Shown here: piece after piece, positions 9,532-18,417 of the stretch
Numbering within the stretch: the stretch's first letter is position 1
How the letters are laid out: the number at the start of each line of letters is the position of its first letter
Assembly (NCBI RefSeq): GCF_050717545.1
Contig: NZ_JBOITN010000044.1
Span: 15,791-79,790, forward strand
From: Clostridium_AD sp050717545
GTDB taxonomy: Bacteria > Bacillota > Clostridia > Clostridiales > Clostridiaceae
Length of the DNA: 64,000 nucleotides
Reading direction: 5' to 3'
Notes under the pieces: generated by a model
What the model was told of the DNA's origin: nothing
Database searches by the model: none
Seen by the model: only the letters and a program-made list of their open reading frames with translations
Made by a program: the position numbers and the translations under genes

Positions 9532-10425
9532 ATGGGCAAAGTTATAAGTTTTATTAATCTAAAAGGTGGTGTAGGTAAAACTACAACAACCGTCGCACTA
9601 GCCGAATTCCTAACTTATGAATTCAACAAAAAAGTGTTAGTTATAGACTTAGATCCACAAACTAATGCTACAACATTACTTATAAAACAAGATGTTTGGG
9701 ACACGGCAAATAAAAATAACAAGACTATTTATCAGATGTTTTTGGACGAATTTAACAAGACAAAAGCTTTTAATATGCAAGACTCAATAATAAGTAAAAC
9801 TTCAAATGTTAATGGTGGGAATGAAAACCTTCATTTGTTACCGTCAAGTATTGATTTAATAAATCTAACCGATAGAATTTCGGAACTTGATAAAAATCAC
9901 GAAACAAATAATATTTCTATTCCAATTCTATCAAAACACTTAACAAAAGATATAATTGATCTCTACGATTATGTTTTAATTGACTGTCCTCCCAATTTAG
10001 GCCTCATTACTTTGAATGGAATTTATATAAGTGATTACTATGCGATTCCAGTAATTCCTGATATTTTATCTACCTATGGCATACCCCAAATGCTAAACAA
10101 GATGGATGTCTCGAAAAGAAAAATTAAAATGTTAAACACTTCATATAATTTATCTCCATTAGGATTAATTGTTAATAAAATGGTAAAAAACAGTGGAATG
10201 CATAAACGTACCTTAGATGATTTAAAAAGTAGGCAGAATTTGCCTAAGAATGACTCTAGCTATGTTCCTAAACTTTTTAAGTCAACAATATTTCAAAGAG
10301 ATAGCTCTTGTACTATTGCTGATTTTGAAAACATGGGGACCACTACAATTAAGCAAAAATATAATACCAATTATATTGACTATAAAGATCTTGCTGCTGA
10401 ATTTATAAGTAGAACTAATTTGTAA
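9532..10425 (+). CDS. ParA/Soj-family partition ATPase
   Basis: A 297-residue protein with the deviant Walker A KGGVGKTTTT near the N-terminus, switch segment VIDLDPQTNAT and Walker B region VLIDCPPNLG. This places it in the ParA/Soj group, ATPases that bind DNA non-specifically and move or position cargo. Relative to Soj it has an insertion around residues 60-95. ParA of the chromosome is normally followed by parB in a gid/rnpA context. Here the follower is a 173-residue HTH-like protein with no ParB features, 13 bases downstream, so this is a separate partition-like or positioning module, perhaps from an integrated plasmid. Confidence 0.88.
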   Translation: MGKVISFINLKGGVGKTTTTVALAEFLTYEFNKKVLVIDLDPQTNATTLLIKQDVWDTANKNNKTIYQMFLDEFNKTKAFNMQDSIISKTSNVNGGNENLHLLPSSIDLINLTDRISELDKNHETNNISIPILSKHLTKDIIDLYDYVLIDCPPNLGLITLNGIYISDYYAIPVIPDILSTYGIPQMLNKMDVSKRKIKMLNTSYNLSPLGLIVNKMVKNSGMHKRTLDDLKSRQNLPKNDSSYVPKLFKSTIFQRDSSCTIADFENMGTTTIKQKYNTNYIDYKDLAAEFISRTNL

Positions 10426-10438
10426 AGGGTGATTTTGA

Positions 10439-10960
10439 ATGATAATTACTAAAAAAGCTCAGATCCTTCAGCTTTATAATGATGGTTATAAATCTGATGA
10501 CATTATAAAAAAAGGATTCACAAAAAAATATGTTTCCCAGGTTTTAAAGGATGTTACTAACACTGATCCCGCCACAACCTTAGCTAACGCCTCTACAATA
10601 AATTCTCTAAAAGAATTAGTATCAACTGTTGAATATTTACAAAATAAATACGATGGATTAAATATAAACATTAGCATTTCAATTAAAGTCGATAGTTATA
10701 ATGACATCCCTATTGAAAACAAATCAGAATTGTTTAATCCAGTTACCACTTTTAGGGACATCGGCACCAATGCATTAAAAGAAAAACTAATGCCTCTTTC
10801 ATTGAAGAATTTAGTTAAAATAGCAAAAACATACACCCCTGACTTAAGTTGCAAAATCTATAGAAAAAAAGATATTTTACTTATTGTTGACTATATAGTT
10901 GAGAGAGCCACTAACCTCTCAAGAGTTGGCCAGGTGTTTAGAAATGTAGGTAACCCATAA
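10439..10960 (+). CDS. Probable DNA-binding partner of the ParA-like ATPase
   Basis: A 173-residue protein 13 bases after the ParA-like gene with its own AAAGGGTGA site, so it is probably co-transcribed and coupled. The first 40 residues (QILQLYNDGYKSDDIIKKGF, then TKKYVSQVLKDV) read as a helix-turn-helix. A coiled-coil-like middle (residues 55-75) and a basic C-terminal third (IYRKKDILLIVDYIVERATN) follow. No ParB-N or ParB CTPase motif is seen. By position it could play the part of ParB, ParR or another centromere-binding adaptor; that is inference from gene order and the HTH only. Confidence 0.6.
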   Translation: MIITKKAQILQLYNDGYKSDDIIKKGFTKKYVSQVLKDVTNTDPATTLANASTINSLKELVSTVEYLQNKYDGLNINISISIKVDSYNDIPIENKSELFNPVTTFRDIGTNALKEKLMPLSLKNLVKIAKTYTPDLSCKIYRKKDILLIVDYIVERATNLSRVGQVFRNVGNP

Positions 10961-10968
10961 ATATAAAT

Positions 10969-11038
10969 AAAGAAAAGTTATATGATATTGAGTTGGGAAT
11001 TTTTTTCCCAAGCCAATATCACTTATTAACTTTCTTTT
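10969..11038 (+). terminator. Long hairpin terminator after the parA module
   Basis: The inner stem GATATTG / CAATATC (10984-10990 and 11014-11020) continues inward as GTTGGGAA / TTCCCAAG. An outer stem pairs AAAGAAAAGTTA with the TAACTTTCTTT segment. It sits between convergent genes and may work in both directions. Confidence 0.65.
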
Positions 11039-11079
11039 AAAATATGTTCAACTCCTCCCCCTAATCCACTCTTTTTCCA

Positions 11080-12744
11080 CTACATTTTTATGTCCTTCCA
11101 TTCTACCTTAAAGCTAATTCTCCACAAGATGACGTTTGCTATTAAAAGTGCTATGCCATAAACTCCAACTAACATTATATTATTCTTAATAAGTATATGA
11201 ATTCCAGCAAATACTCCAACCACAATTATTGCAATAAATGATGGGCCTACAAGTTTACCACTATCTGCTGTAGCAAATTTTACGCTAAACGGCATTGCCT
11301 TATTTGATATATTAAAATACATTAACGTTACTATTAAAAGTACTAAAAACATTACTATTAAATCTGGAATTATAGATGCCCCTTTAAATATTAAAAATAC
11401 TCCACCCTCTAATATATAAAGTGGTATTATCAGCTTAAATATAGTTCCTTTTACTGCTCCTTTTAATAATACTCCAGGATTCTTTATTGGTAATACCTTA
11501 TATATATAGGCTCCCTTATAAGAATCACTATTACTTATAAAGCCTGTACAAAAGCATAACAAAACTATACTGATATATATTAATAAATGAATTTCACCAC
11601 CAAACCCTGTTTGAATATTTTCCATAAATGATTTACCGTTTGTATCCATAAATATAAAAAGGACAGGCATAAACACTGCCATTGCAAGTGTTGGATACAC
11701 CTTAATCTTCAAATTTCTCTCCGTAGCTATCATATTTTGAGTGAATTTAAACATACTTCTTTCAATCTTGTCCTTGCATACAAGTCTTGCAATAAATTCT
11801 TTTCTTTTCTCATTCTTCCTACTTATTGTCCCACCGTTTTCATTTAATTTTTGTAGATTCTTTTCAAAATAAGGTACTACACTTTTAATATAAAGTGTAA
11901 TTAACAAAATAGGCCCTACTATTGCAAGCACTGATAAACCTATTAGAAAAGGTTCTTTATTCCCATCTATTAACACCCCAAAAATCGATGCAAACCACAT
12001 AGATGGAAGTAGTGCATGCCAATATTTAGGAACGTACTCCGTATTCATATTTGTAGCATTAGAAATTCTAATAACCAATTGATATCCAAAGGCAAATACA
12101 AAGGCCAATAATATTTGAAAATAATTGATAATGTCCTTTAATTTTTCTCCATCAAAAAACTTTAAAACCAAAGTATATAATAAAGATGTTATAGTTATAA
12201 CTATTAATACTGAAAGTATTATTTCTATAAAAAATATCACAAAAAACAAAGCTCCATAATTTATTGTACCAATAACTAATGGAATCAAATTTAATGATAA
12301 TGATAAACCGGCTAAATATAAACATATATGGGTGATTTTCGCTGCATTAAATGTCTTACTATCAATTGGCTTTGGCAATAATATGTTTTTTTCTTTAACA
12401 TCTAGTAAAACTGCTGAAAAGTCCGATATCATAAGTGATATCATCATAAAGAGATTTATACCTACTACAATATTGACAGATTTCATTGATGACATACTAC
12501 TTGTCATTATTAACCCTATAAAAATGCTCATAAAAGCATTAAACATAAGTAAGCTTAGATAATTGTTTTTCTCCTTGCTCTCATCTGTTTTTTTACCACC
12601 TTTCATAACATTACTTACTCTGCGACCATCCATAATTAGTTTTATCTGTAATATCATTCTCATATTCTTATAATTAACACCTGACTTTTTATACAAAACT
12701 TTAAATTTATCTAATATCCTAAGTACGGCAAAATCCTTCATCAT
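11080..12744 (-). CDS. ABC exporter permease subunit
   Basis: A 554-residue integral membrane protein with about twelve hydrophobic segments in two blocks separated by a cytoplasmic region (about 290-350), matching the large permeases of the putative ABC exporter family. It overlaps the stop codon of the ATP-binding gene by one base (TAATG), the classic sign of translational coupling. Methionines at 1 and 2 are both possible starts; GAGGTG precedes them. The substrate is unknown; related two-gene exporters are linked to peptide or lipid export and stress. Confidence 0.82.
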   Translation of the reverse strand: MMKDFAVLRILDKFKVLYKKSGVNYKNMRMILQIKLIMDGRRVSNVMKGGKKTDESKEKNNYLSLLMFNAFMSIFIGLIMTSSMSSMKSVNIVVGINLFMMISLMISDFSAVLLDVKEKNILLPKPIDSKTFNAAKITHICLYLAGLSLSLNLIPLVIGTINYGALFFVIFFIEIILSVLIVITITSLLYTLVLKFFDGEKLKDIINYFQILLAFVFAFGYQLVIRISNATNMNTEYVPKYWHALLPSMWFASIFGVLIDGNKEPFLIGLSVLAIVGPILLITLYIKSVVPYFEKNLQKLNENGGTISRKNEKRKEFIARLVCKDKIERSMFKFTQNMIATERNLKIKVYPTLAMAVFMPVLFIFMDTNGKSFMENIQTGFGGEIHLLIYISIVLLCFCTGFISNSDSYKGAYIYKVLPIKNPGVLLKGAVKGTIFKLIIPLYILEGGVFLIFKGASIIPDLIVMFLVLLIVTLMYFNISNKAMPFSVKFATADSGKLVGPSFIAIIVVGVFAGIHILIKNNIMLVGVYGIALLIANVILWRISFKVEWKDIKM

Positions 12745-13529
12745 TACACCTCTTCAACCAAAGAAACAAATTCTTTAGCAATCTCGGCATGCTCATTAAA
12801 GCCAGTTAGCTGATTGAATATTTCCTCAAGTGATCCTTTCTTATCATTATTGTTAAGCTCCTCGAAACTTCCGTCAGCCACTACTTGCCCCTCATTTAAA
12901 AGTACTATTCTATCACTTACCTTCTCAACAACATCCATTATGTGTGAAGAATAAAATATAGTTTTTCCGCTCGTTGCAAGCGCTCGCATAACCTCTTTAA
13001 ACACCATTACACTATTAGCATCTAATCCACTTAAAGGCTCATCAAAAAATAATATATCTGGATTATGAATTAAACTACATATTATAAGTAGCTTTTGTTT
13101 CATACCTTTTGAATACGAGGATATTCTAGAATTTATAACACCCTCCATTCCAAATAGGCCCATCAATTTTTCAACTCTTCCTATAAGTTTTTCCTCTTCT
13201 AGTTCATATATTTCACCTAAAAAAGTTATATACTCATAAGCAGTTAAATTTTCATATATGTCTGCAAGTTCTGGCACATAACCTATTTTCTTTTTATACT
13301 CTACACTTCCATTACTTATATCTTGTCCCAATATTTCTACTTTACCTTCATATCCTTCTAATATCCCAAGCATTATTTTTATAGTTGTGCTTTTACCAGC
13401 ACCATTTGAACCTATATATCCAATTATTTGACCTCTAGGAATTTCTAAATTTATTCCATTAAGCACACTTTTACTCCCATAACTCATATGTAAATTCTTA
13501 ATTGATATTATACTTTCTAAATTTTCCAT
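12744..13529 (-). CDS. ABC transporter ATP-binding subunit
   Basis: A 261-residue nucleotide-binding subunit with Walker A GSNGAGKST, a Q-loop region (GYVPELADIYENLT), signature YSKGMKQK, Walker B DILFFDEP and an H-loop (YSSHIMDVVEKVS). The order and length fit ABC-2-type exporters, with a short C-terminal extension. It is the first gene of a two-gene operon and overlaps the permease start. A 190-base inverted-repeat element lies upstream, so the promoter must be between that element and position 13529. Function is ATP-driven export, substrate unknown. Confidence 0.92.
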   Translation of the reverse strand: MENLESIISIKNLHMSYGSKSVLNGINLEIPRGQIIGYIGSNGAGKSTTIKIMLGILEGYEGKVEILGQDISNGSVEYKKKIGYVPELADIYENLTAYEYITFLGEIYELEEEKLIGRVEKLMGLFGMEGVINSRISSYSKGMKQKLLIICSLIHNPDILFFDEPLSGLDANSVMVFKEVMRALATSGKTIFYSSHIMDVVEKVSDRIVLLNEGQVVADGSFEELNNNDKKGSLEEIFNQLTGFNEHAEIAKEFVSLVEEV

Positions 13530-13660
13530 AATAACTTCCTCTCGAATGTATTCTTTATATTCTATCTAGATTTATTACTACTTTTTATTATATATGAAAC
13601 AGCTTGCGGAAAACAACGTGGATAACATTTTTATAGTTTAGAGTTAATGTTTCTATGCGC

Positions 13661-13850
13661 AAAAAAAGTATATATTACGTATAATGCATTGAAGCGAGTT
13701 TTAGAACTTCTTATTTTGTTTTTAATTGATATGCGTTAAGAAAAATATATGTTTGAGCGTAGCGAGTTTATATTTTTTAGCAGATTAATTAAAAATAAAA
13801 TTAGTAGTTCTTAGCTAAGTGAATGCATTAATAGTAATATATACTTTTTT
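13661..13850. repeat. 190-base imperfect inverted repeat (MITE-like or long hairpin)
   Basis: Arms at about 13661-13749 and 13769-13850 match over most of their length when one is reverse-complemented. Shared blocks include AAAAAAGTATATATTAC, AATGCATT, AGAACT, TTATTTT, TTTTTAATT and AAAAATATA. The loop is about 20 bases and contains GAGCGTAGCGAG. The rest of the 13530-13848 gap holds no gene. The outer end touches the stop of the gene ending at 13849, so it may also act as its terminator. The shape fits a clostridial intergenic palindromic element or a miniature mobile element; no target duplication is evident to me. Confidence 0.65.
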
Positions 13851-14181
13851 ATTTTTTATTTCCATCATATTTCTGGCAATATATGATCAATACAATACAT
13901 CCCACAATAACAATGAAAGTAAATATCAATGCCGTATATAAAATAATATCTTGAAGATTGTTTTTATCAGCGTATTGAATAATAAACGCGAAAATCCCCA
14001 TAAAAACTCCAACAATTGATAGGAAAATTCCTACTGCTCGAGAAATTTTTTTAATATTACAATTTTCTTTTTCCTGCTTACTCATAGTATTGTACCCTGC
14101 AATCATCCAGCTACCTTTCCCACACATAAGTGAAATTGCCATAATTTCCAAACCAACTGTTGTTAACCAAAAAATAATCAT
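13849..14181 (-). CDS. DUF3784-like small membrane protein
   Basis: A 110-residue protein with three hydrophobic helices. The motif GKGSWMIAGYNTMSKQEKEN is characteristic of DUF3784 proteins, whose function is unknown. The start is ATG 14181, because the in-frame GTG at 14190 is part of the AAAGGGGTGAT ribosome binding site. The gene stands between a terminator hairpin on its upstream side and the 190-base inverted repeat at its stop, so it is probably transcribed alone. Confidence 0.75.
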   Translation of the reverse strand: MIIFWLTTVGLEIMAISLMCGKGSWMIAGYNTMSKQEKENCNIKKISRAVGIFLSIVGVFMGIFAFIIQYADKNNLQDIILYTALIFTFIVIVGCIVLIIYCQKYDGNKK

Positions 14182-14207
14182 AATTATCACCCCTTTAACG
14201 AAGTATT

Positions 14208-14245
14208 ACAAAACTACTTACATAAGCATATGTAAGTAGTTTTGT
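14208..14245. terminator. Palindromic terminator after the epimerase gene
   Basis: A perfect 17-base stem (ACAAAACTACTTACATA with its complement) around AGCA. It lies just after the minus-strand stop at 14250 and before the next gene. The symmetry would allow it to act in either direction. Confidence 0.65.
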
Positions 14246-14249
14246 AATA

Positions 14250-15128
14250 TTATTCTACAATAGAAATCCTATAGCTATATTTAAACTCTTCTCCTACAGT
14301 TAATGAAATCGAACCTTCTTTTTCTCTAAATTCGCCAGTAAAATCTTCATAATCAGCATGTCCAAACCAAGGTTCTATACATAAAAATGGTGCTCCACCT
14401 TTTGGTGCCCATATTCCCATATAAGGAAAACCTTTAAATTCTACTGATATGGATTTTTCATTATTTTTCGATTTTATAGTAATCTTATCAGAGTTCAAAT
14501 CATCAAATACCAAAGCATCATTTTTAAATAACTCTTTTGAAAGTGGTATAATATCAGTATCCTTTAAACATTCTTTTCTCTTATGTGAAAAATAACCGTC
14601 CTTAGTTAATTCCATAATATCACTTGTTTCTTTCTTATTAAATTTAAGATAATAATCCTCTAATTTTTCATTTTCATTAATAGGACACATAAATGCAGGA
14701 TGTGCACCTATTGAAAATGATATATCCTTATTATCTAAATTTTTAACATTATACGCTACTTTAACAACACTTTCTTCGATTGTATAATTAATAAGCAAAG
14801 AAAACTTATATGGATATCTTTTCATAGTATCCTCAGAATACTTTAATTCAAAAGTAATTGAATCACTAGTTTGTGATATAAATTTAAAATCTGATATCCT
14901 ACCTAATCCATGAGATGGTAATTCATATAATTTTCCTTCAATCCTATATTTTGAATTTACTAGGTTTCCTACTATTGGAAATAAAATTGGTGAATGATAT
15001 TTCCAATATTCTAGGTCACCATTCCAAAGATATTCCGTTCCCTCTTTTTTCCCCGTTATTGAATGTAGTTCTGCACCATGATCGTCAGCTGTTATTTTAA
15101 TTGTTGAGTTTTCTATAGAATAAATCAT
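14250..15128 (-). CDS. Aldose 1-epimerase family protein (LacX-like)
   Basis: A 292-residue protein of the galactose mutarotase-like fold. Supporting segments are GAELHSITGKKEGTEYLWNG near the N-terminus, SPILFPIVGNL, a likely catalytic His in SIGAHPAF and CIEPWFGHADYE near the C-terminus. This short subgroup (LacX/YphB-like) interconverts anomers of a sugar or sugar phosphate; the exact substrate is not fixed. The start is ATG 15128, because GTGGAAGG abuts the earlier ATG at 15137 and would leave no spacer for it. A terminator hairpin follows. No sugar operon is next to it, so a housekeeping mutarotase role is likely. Confidence 0.85.
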   Translation of the reverse strand: MIYSIENSTIKITADDHGAELHSITGKKEGTEYLWNGDLEYWKYHSPILFPIVGNLVNSKYRIEGKLYELPSHGLGRISDFKFISQTSDSITFELKYSEDTMKRYPYKFSLLINYTIEESVVKVAYNVKNLDNKDISFSIGAHPAFMCPINENEKLEDYYLKFNKKETSDIMELTKDGYFSHKRKECLKDTDIIPLSKELFKNDALVFDDLNSDKITIKSKNNEKSISVEFKGFPYMGIWAPKGGAPFLCIEPWFGHADYEDFTGEFREKEGSISLTVGEEFKYSYRISIVE

Positions 15129-15327
15129 CAAAAACATCCTTCCACTTTCTATTTATGTTTCATTTTCCTAATTGCCTATCTGTATTGCTTTTATTATACC
15201 AAAAACTCTAATAATTTCCAATATTCTACTACTTTCTAGTATAGATTTGCTCTTATTTGTTTACAATAAACAAAATATAAAGGTACATCCAATATAAAAT
15301 GGACATACCCTATATCTTGACATACTT

Positions 15328-16110
15328 TTATAAGTAAATTGGCAACCACTTAAGTACCTTTTGTATTTGAGCATCCCAATAACCCCATTCATGAATACCT
15401 GCACTTTCTTCATAGGTATAATCGAAATTTTTCTCTTTTATAAAGTTTTTAAACTTTATGTTATCTTTGTATAGAAAGTCCTCGGTGCCACAACATTGAT
15501 ACAATTTTGGTTTTTTTGCACAGGACTCTAAATTGTTTGCTAATGAAAAAAGATCATTTTCACTTCCATCAAATAAAGAAATATCTCCAAATATATTATA
15601 AAGCTCCATTTTAAAGTTTTCATCTGTTTCACTTATAAGTGAAGTATTCATATTAAGTGCACCCGATAAACTTGCACCGGCTGAATATTTCTCAGGATGT
15701 GAAAGCACTGCCTTAAACGCGCCGTACCCACCCATTGACAGCCCCGCTATAAAATTATCTTCTCGTAGACTTGATATAGGAAAAAAAGAAGCAACTATTT
15801 CAGGTAATTCTTCTGTAATATAAGTCCAGTACTTGTACCCATTCTTCATATCAGTATAAAAACTTCTACCAGCATTTGGCATTACAACAGCTAGTCCCAT
15901 ATCAGCCACATATCTTTCGATAGATGTATTCCTTTGCCAAATTGTATGATCATCAGATAATCCATGAAGAAGGTATAGAACTGGATATTTTTCTTTCTTT
16001 TTTGAACCAGTTACTCCTATTTGTGTTTTTGTGTTTTGTGGAAGAATAACTGTTATTGAAGTAGATATACCTAAAGTCTCAGAGAAGAAATTACAATTGA
16101 TTAAAGCCAT
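15328..16110 (-). CDS. Esterase D/tributyrin esterase-like alpha/beta-hydrolase
   Basis: A 260-residue protein of the putative esterase family. It has an oxyanion region in LYLLHGLSDDHTIW, the nucleophile elbow GLSMGG, an acidic residue in GTEDFLYKDN and a catalytic His in SAGIHEWGYWD. Length and motifs fit the EstA tributyrin esterase and esterase D-like group, which cleave short acyl esters in the cytoplasm. AGGCGG seven bases upstream supports ATG 16110. As the upstream YccF frame now reads, its end overlaps this start by 20 bases, which is probably an artefact of a frameshift in that gene. Confidence 0.87.
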   Translation of the reverse strand: MALINCNFFSETLGISTSITVILPQNTKTQIGVTGSKKKEKYPVLYLLHGLSDDHTIWQRNTSIERYVADMGLAVVMPNAGRSFYTDMKNGYKYWTYITEELPEIVASFFPISSLREDNFIAGLSMGGYGAFKAVLSHPEKYSAGASLSGALNMNTSLISETDENFKMELYNIFGDISLFDGSENDLFSLANNLESCAKKPKLYQCCGTEDFLYKDNIKFKNFIKEKNFDYTYEESAGIHEWGYWDAQIQKVLKWLPIYL

Positions 16111-16321
16111 TAAAATACCGCCTTTCTATATTTGATTGTTTTAACAAATTAAATCTGGTATATTCTAGCCCCAAAAGGGATGAGTTGAGCAACTTAAAAT
16201 GTTGAAGCCCAAATAGTATCCCTATAATTGTAACACACAAAACTATACCTGCTAAAAACCAAGCCATAGCTGCTATTATTCCGCCAAACACCAACCATAT
16301 AATATTACCTATAAGATTCAT
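16091..16321 (-). pseudogene. YccF-domain membrane protein, probably frameshifted
   Basis: Residues 1-40 match the YccF domain (MNLIGNIIWLVFGG, then an AxxWxLAG helix and CVTIIGILFGLQHFK). After the conserved FK the reading continues in an unrelated sequence, while a neighbouring frame gives VAQLIPFGARIYQI and a stop at 16149-16151. That fits the family's PFG motif. One base lost in TTTTAAG near 16195 would explain this. The corrected gene would end before the esterase binding site and not overlap it. It would also hold only one of the two YccF repeats often seen. The start is ATG 16321 after AGGGG. Confidence 0.5.
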
Positions 16322-16444
16322 TAAAAATACCCCTATATACAATATTCTATATGATACACTATACTATAGTCAATTATATGAGTCAAAATTTATTAATCAA
16401 AATATTACCTTAAAGGGAACTTAGTTGCGAATAATTATTTCGCA

Positions 16445-16482
16445 TAAAAAAGAGCCCAAAGATAAATAAATATCCTTGGGCT
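16445..16482 (-). terminator. Terminator of the SASP gene
   Basis: AGCCCAA(A) and TTGGGCT form a stem (16453-16482) followed on the minus strand by six T. It lies about 20 bases after the SASP stop. Confidence 0.85.
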
Positions 16483-16501
16483 GCAAATTCTTTCACTCTT
16501 A

Positions 16502-16687
16502 TTATAAGTTCTTCTCGTAAGCTTCAACCATTCTCTTAACCATTTGTCCGCCTACAGAACCATTCTCTCTTGAAGTTAAATCTCCATTGTAACCATCTGT
16601 AAGATTTACTCCAACTTCTTTTGCAGCTTCCATCTTAAATTTGTTTAATCCTGCTTTAGCCTCTGGTACCAATTTTCTTGTTGTCAT
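16502..16687 (-). CDS. Alpha/beta-type small acid-soluble spore protein
   Basis: A 61-residue protein with the family signature: VPEAKAGLNKFKMEAAKEVG near the N-terminus, where the germination protease GPR cleaves at the EAAKE region, and SRENGSVGGQMVKRMVEAYE near the C-terminus. These proteins coat DNA in the dormant spore, force an A-like helix and protect it from UV and hydrolysis; they are later degraded as an amino acid store. AAGGAGGT lies at ideal spacing. A sigma-G-like promoter is upstream and a strong terminator follows, so it is a monocistronic forespore gene. Confidence 0.97.
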   Translation of the reverse strand: MTTRKLVPEAKAGLNKFKMEAAKEVGVNLTDGYNGDLTSRENGSVGGQMVKRMVEAYEKNL

Positions 16688-16737
16688 ATAAATTACCTCC
16701 TTTTTATTTTTGGTTTGATAATGATTTTCATTTCTGA

Positions 16738-16767
16738 TATTATGATGCGCAATATTACAAATAATAC
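16738..16767 (-). promoter_or_regulatory. Sigma-G-like promoter of the SASP gene
   Basis: On the minus strand the -10 element CATAATA (16738-16744) fits CATNMTA exactly. GTATT (16763-16767) fits GYATR at four of five bases, and the spacer is 18 bases. The position gives a leader of about 45 bases before the SASP start. Confidence 0.6.
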
Positions 16768-16836
16768 TCCTAGTAGTTTATGGCTATTTTAATAGTAAAA
16801 AATAAATAAGGATTATTATGTAAATCTACAAATCAT

Positions 16837-17100
16837 CTACATCTTGTATAATATCCATCTACAAGTACCTAACTCATATTTAATCTCATACAACTTCTCT
16901 TCTCCATCAATTACACTTTGACACTTATAAACTATCATAAAGTTACCTGCCAACTTCTCAGTCGCTTTTTCTGTAACCTTGTCTATTTTTATAACCTGCA
17001 TTGGCTGATCATCTACTTGTAGTCTAAACCTTATAGGATTTATAGATCCTTTGTTATCCGTATAAGCTACCATTTCTATAGGTAATGCTAAAATTTTCAT
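16837..17100 (-). CDS. Small protein linked to Y-family polymerase
   Basis: An 87-residue soluble protein that starts 19 bases after the polymerase stop and has its own AAGGAGG site, so it is in the same operon. The conserved-looking parts are KILALPIEMVAYTD, IKIDKVTE and the end YEIKYELGTCRWILYKM. As I recall, similar small proteins accompany DinB-like genes in clostridia; the role is unknown. It may modulate or stabilise the polymerase, and it would be induced with it through the LexA box upstream of the pair. Confidence 0.7.
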   Translation of the reverse strand: MKILALPIEMVAYTDNKGSINPIRFRLQVDDQPMQVIKIDKVTEKATEKLAGNFMIVYKCQSVIDGEEKLYEIKYELGTCRWILYKM

Positions 17101-17119
17101 TTATTATCAAACCTCCTTA

Positions 17120-18376
17120 TCAAAGCATTGCGCTCATTAATGGGTAATCTTCCTCTCCATCTGCCATTCCACCACACATACTATTTAGTCCTGAATGAAG
17201 AAAACAAGAGCGAACTACAGCCTTTGACCCATATTTTAACCTTATTTTATCAACAGCATCATTTATCTTCTTATCTTTTTCATAATCAAAACTATCTAGC
17301 AGCGAGCACTGGTAAAACTCATTACTACAAAAGTCTGTGATATGTACTCCTAGATGCCTTATTGAATTACCTTTCCAAACATTATCAAATAAATAACACG
17401 CTATTTCATATATTTTGCGAGTAGAATCCGTTGCCACGACTAATTTTTTTTGACGAGAATAAAATATTAAATCACTCCCCCTGATACTTATACTTATCAC
17501 CGTGCAACAATTTTGAGAATCTCTTAGGCGCATAGAAACTGTTTCACACAAAGACAATATTACTTTATGAGCCGTGATTTTATCCTCTACATCAAAAGCT
17601 ATTGTTGTAGAATTACCTATACCCTTCATTTTAATATAATTACTCTTTCGAACTTCTGAGAATTCAATACCATTTGCATAATTCCAAATTACTTGACCGT
17701 GACTCTTTAATTTATTTTTTAAAATATCCAAGTTGTAATTTGCAAGTTCTCCAATAGTATTGATATTTAGGTTGTGCAGCTTAGGAGCTGTAGCCCTACC
17801 AACCATAAATAAATCTTCAACAGGTAGTGGCCACATCTTTTGTTTTATATCACTAGGAAATAAAGTGTGTACTCTATCCGGCTTTGTAAAATCTGATGCT
17901 ACCTTTGCTAACAATTTATTGCAAGATATTCCAATATTCACTGTAAACCCAAGCTCATTTTTTATCCGGTCTTTTATAATTTGTGCGAGTTTCAAATAAT
18001 CAGGATATAAATGCTGCATATTAGAAAAATCCAAAAAACTTTCATCAACTGAGAAACGCTGAATGTTTGGGGTGTATTCTAAAAATATTTGATGCATAGC
18101 CTCACTACACTTCATATATAATGCATATCTTGGAGGTACAATTACAAGGCCAGGACATTTAGCCCTTGCACTATATAAAGTCTCCCCTGTGTGAATATCA
18201 AATTTTTTAGCAGGTATTGATTTAGTTAAAACAATGCCGTGCCTGCTTTCTTCATCTCCTCCCACCACAGATGCTACCGTTCTAAGATCTAATTGCTCCC
18301 CACTCTGAAGTCTATATGCAGCTTCCCACGATAAATAGGCACTATTTGCATCTATATGAAATATTAATCTACTCAT
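17120..18376 (-). CDS. Y-family DNA polymerase (DinB/UmuC-like)
   Basis: A 418-residue translesion polymerase. The catalytic acidic residues are D9 in FHIDANSAY and D111/E112 in SVDESFLD. The palm-finger part is followed by the helix-hairpin-helix segment near residue 200 (LFMVGRATAPKLHNL) and a little-finger domain (about 245-350). The substrate-ring segment VVPPRYALYMKCSE is typical of the clostridial UmuC-like branch. It inserts nucleotides opposite damaged bases at low fidelity. A LexA box just downstream of a -10 element indicates SOS control. The C-terminal 60 residues (YGSKAVVRSCFLHSG...) are common to this branch. The next gene is an accessory small protein. Confidence 0.93.
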   Translation of the reverse strand: MSRLIFHIDANSAYLSWEAAYRLQSGEQLDLRTVASVVGGDEESRHGIVLTKSIPAKKFDIHTGETLYSARAKCPGLVIVPPRYALYMKCSEAMHQIFLEYTPNIQRFSVDESFLDFSNMQHLYPDYLKLAQIIKDRIKNELGFTVNIGISCNKLLAKVASDFTKPDRVHTLFPSDIKQKMWPLPVEDLFMVGRATAPKLHNLNINTIGELANYNLDILKNKLKSHGQVIWNYANGIEFSEVRKSNYIKMKGIGNSTTIAFDVEDKITAHKVILSLCETVSMRLRDSQNCCTVISISIRGSDLIFYSRQKKLVVATDSTRKIYEIACYLFDNVWKGNSIRHLGVHITDFCSNEFYQCSLLDSFDYEKDKKINDAVDKIRLKYGSKAVVRSCFLHSGLNSMCGGMADGEEDYPLMSAML

Positions 18377-18417
18377 AAGTCATCTTCCTTTTTATTAATC
18401 TCTATTCCCCGCTAATA

